Shown here: in pieces, positions 4,820-5,223 of the stretch
How the letters are laid out: every line of letters starts with the position of its first letter
How positions within the stretch are numbered: position 1 is the first letter of the stretch
Origin: Bradyrhizobium sp.
GTDB taxonomy: Bacteria > Pseudomonadota > Alphaproteobacteria > Rhizobiales > Xanthobacteraceae
DNA: 5,223 nt
Direction of reading: 5' to 3'
Assembly (NCBI GenBank): GCA_025960445.1
Contig: JAICIT010000236.1
Coordinates: forward strand, 1-5,223
The notes under the pieces: model-generated
What the model was told of the DNA's origin: nothing
What the model saw: the letters and a program-made list of their open reading frames with translations, nothing else
Database searches by the model: none
Program-made: the position numbers and the translations under genes

Positions 4820-5223
4820 ATGGCGCAGGGCAAATCACTTGAAGGTAAATCGATCGTCGTCACCGGTGCGGGCCGCGGCATCGGCCGCGAGATCGCGCTG
4901 CTTTGCGCGGCTGAAGGCGCCAAGATCGTTGTCAACGATCCCGGCGTCGCCGCCGACGGCTCGGGATCGAACGCCTCCCCTGCCGAAGAGGTGGTTGAGG
5001 AGATCAAGAAGCAAGGCGGTACAGCGGTTGCGAATTTCGAAACTGTTGCGGAAGCAATTCCTGCCAGCAAGATCGTCAAAACGGCTGTGGACAGTTTTGG
5101 CAAGCTCGACGGTGTCGTCAATAATGCCGGCATCCTGCGCGACGCGATTTTTCATCGCATGAGCATCGATGCCTTTGAGTCCGTCATCAAGGTGCATCTC
5201 ATGGGCTCTTTCTACGTCTCTCA
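4820..5223 (+). CDS. SDR oxidoreductase, MFE-2-like 3-hydroxyacyl-CoA dehydrogenase (C-terminus cut off)
   Basis: A short-chain dehydrogenase/reductase, 134 residues visible before the right window edge. The Rossmann start is LEGKSIVVTGAGRGIGREIA, with the TGxxxGIG cofactor motif at residues 15-22. VVNDPG at 37-42 puts an Asp (D40) at the end of the second strand, which favours NAD(H) over NADP(H). NNAG is at 101-104, followed by ILRDAIFHRMS and VIKVHLMGSFYV. The extended loop after D40 (GVAADGSGSNASPAEEVVEEIKKQGG) and the ILRD...VHLMGSF stretch resemble the (3R)-hydroxyacyl-CoA dehydrogenase domain of peroxisomal multifunctional enzyme 2 and its bacterial relatives. The catalytic Ser and YxxxK lie beyond the window and cannot be checked. 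The gene is on the same strand as the DUF35/thiolase pair, 158 bp downstream, and its reaction would precede their C-C cleavage step in a beta-oxidation-like sequence. Subfamily is moderately sure; substrate is unknown. Confidence 0.9.
   Translation, partial: MAQGKSLEGKSIVVTGAGRGIGREIALLCAAEGAKIVVNDPGVAADGSGSNASPAEEVVEEIKKQGGTAVANFETVAEAIPASKIVKTAVDSFGKLDGVVNNAGILRDAIFHRMSIDAFESVIKVHLMGSFYVS

Noticed and set aside
4645..5133. 162-codon open frame on the minus strand opposite the SDR gene
   Set aside because: The plus strand encodes unmistakable SDR motifs (TGAGRGIG, NNAG). The minus frame has no recognisable features.

Overview
The window is GC-rich, tightly packed and has the codon use of an alphaproteobacterium. 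Its gene styles recall the Bradyrhizobium/Rhodopseudomonas group of Hyphomicrobiales. That placement rests on recognition of the families, not on a search. There are six protein genes in two divergent blocks. No RNA gene, insertion sequence, CRISPR array or phage gene is visible.

Left block (minus strand, about 1-2894): a branched-chain-amino-acid-type (HAAT family) ABC importer, transcribed leftwards. The order is periplasmic binding protein (1647-2894), LivH-type permease (677-1603), then LivM-type permease (684 down to the window edge, cut off). The two ATPase genes (livG/livF type) usually follow and would lie beyond position 1.

Centre (2895-3102): a 208-bp divergent intergenic region. 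It holds both translation start regions, a possible minus-strand promoter, and two short inverted repeats that could be operator or leader structures.

Right block (plus strand, 3103-5223): a zinc-ribbon/OB-fold (DUF35) protein, then a thiolase-fold enzyme of the SCP-x/lipid-transfer type 5 bp downstream. After a 158-bp spacer comes an SDR oxidoreductase resembling the 3-hydroxyacyl-CoA dehydrogenase domain of MFE-2, cut off by the right edge. Together these look like the last steps of a beta-oxidation-like side-chain shortening: 3-hydroxyacyl-CoA oxidation followed by thiolytic or retro-aldol C-C cleavage.

The simplest joint reading is an uptake-plus-catabolism locus. The importer would bring in a carboxylic acid (HAAT importers also carry aromatic and other acids, not only amino acids) and the divergent enzymes would shorten it as a CoA thioester. 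The substrate cannot be read from this sequence. The points most worth following are the mixed thiolase/aldolase-like active site of the thiolase-fold enzyme, the divergent pairing itself, and a perfect 19-bp tandem duplication across the thiolase stop codon. Nothing here demonstrates a wholly new system.
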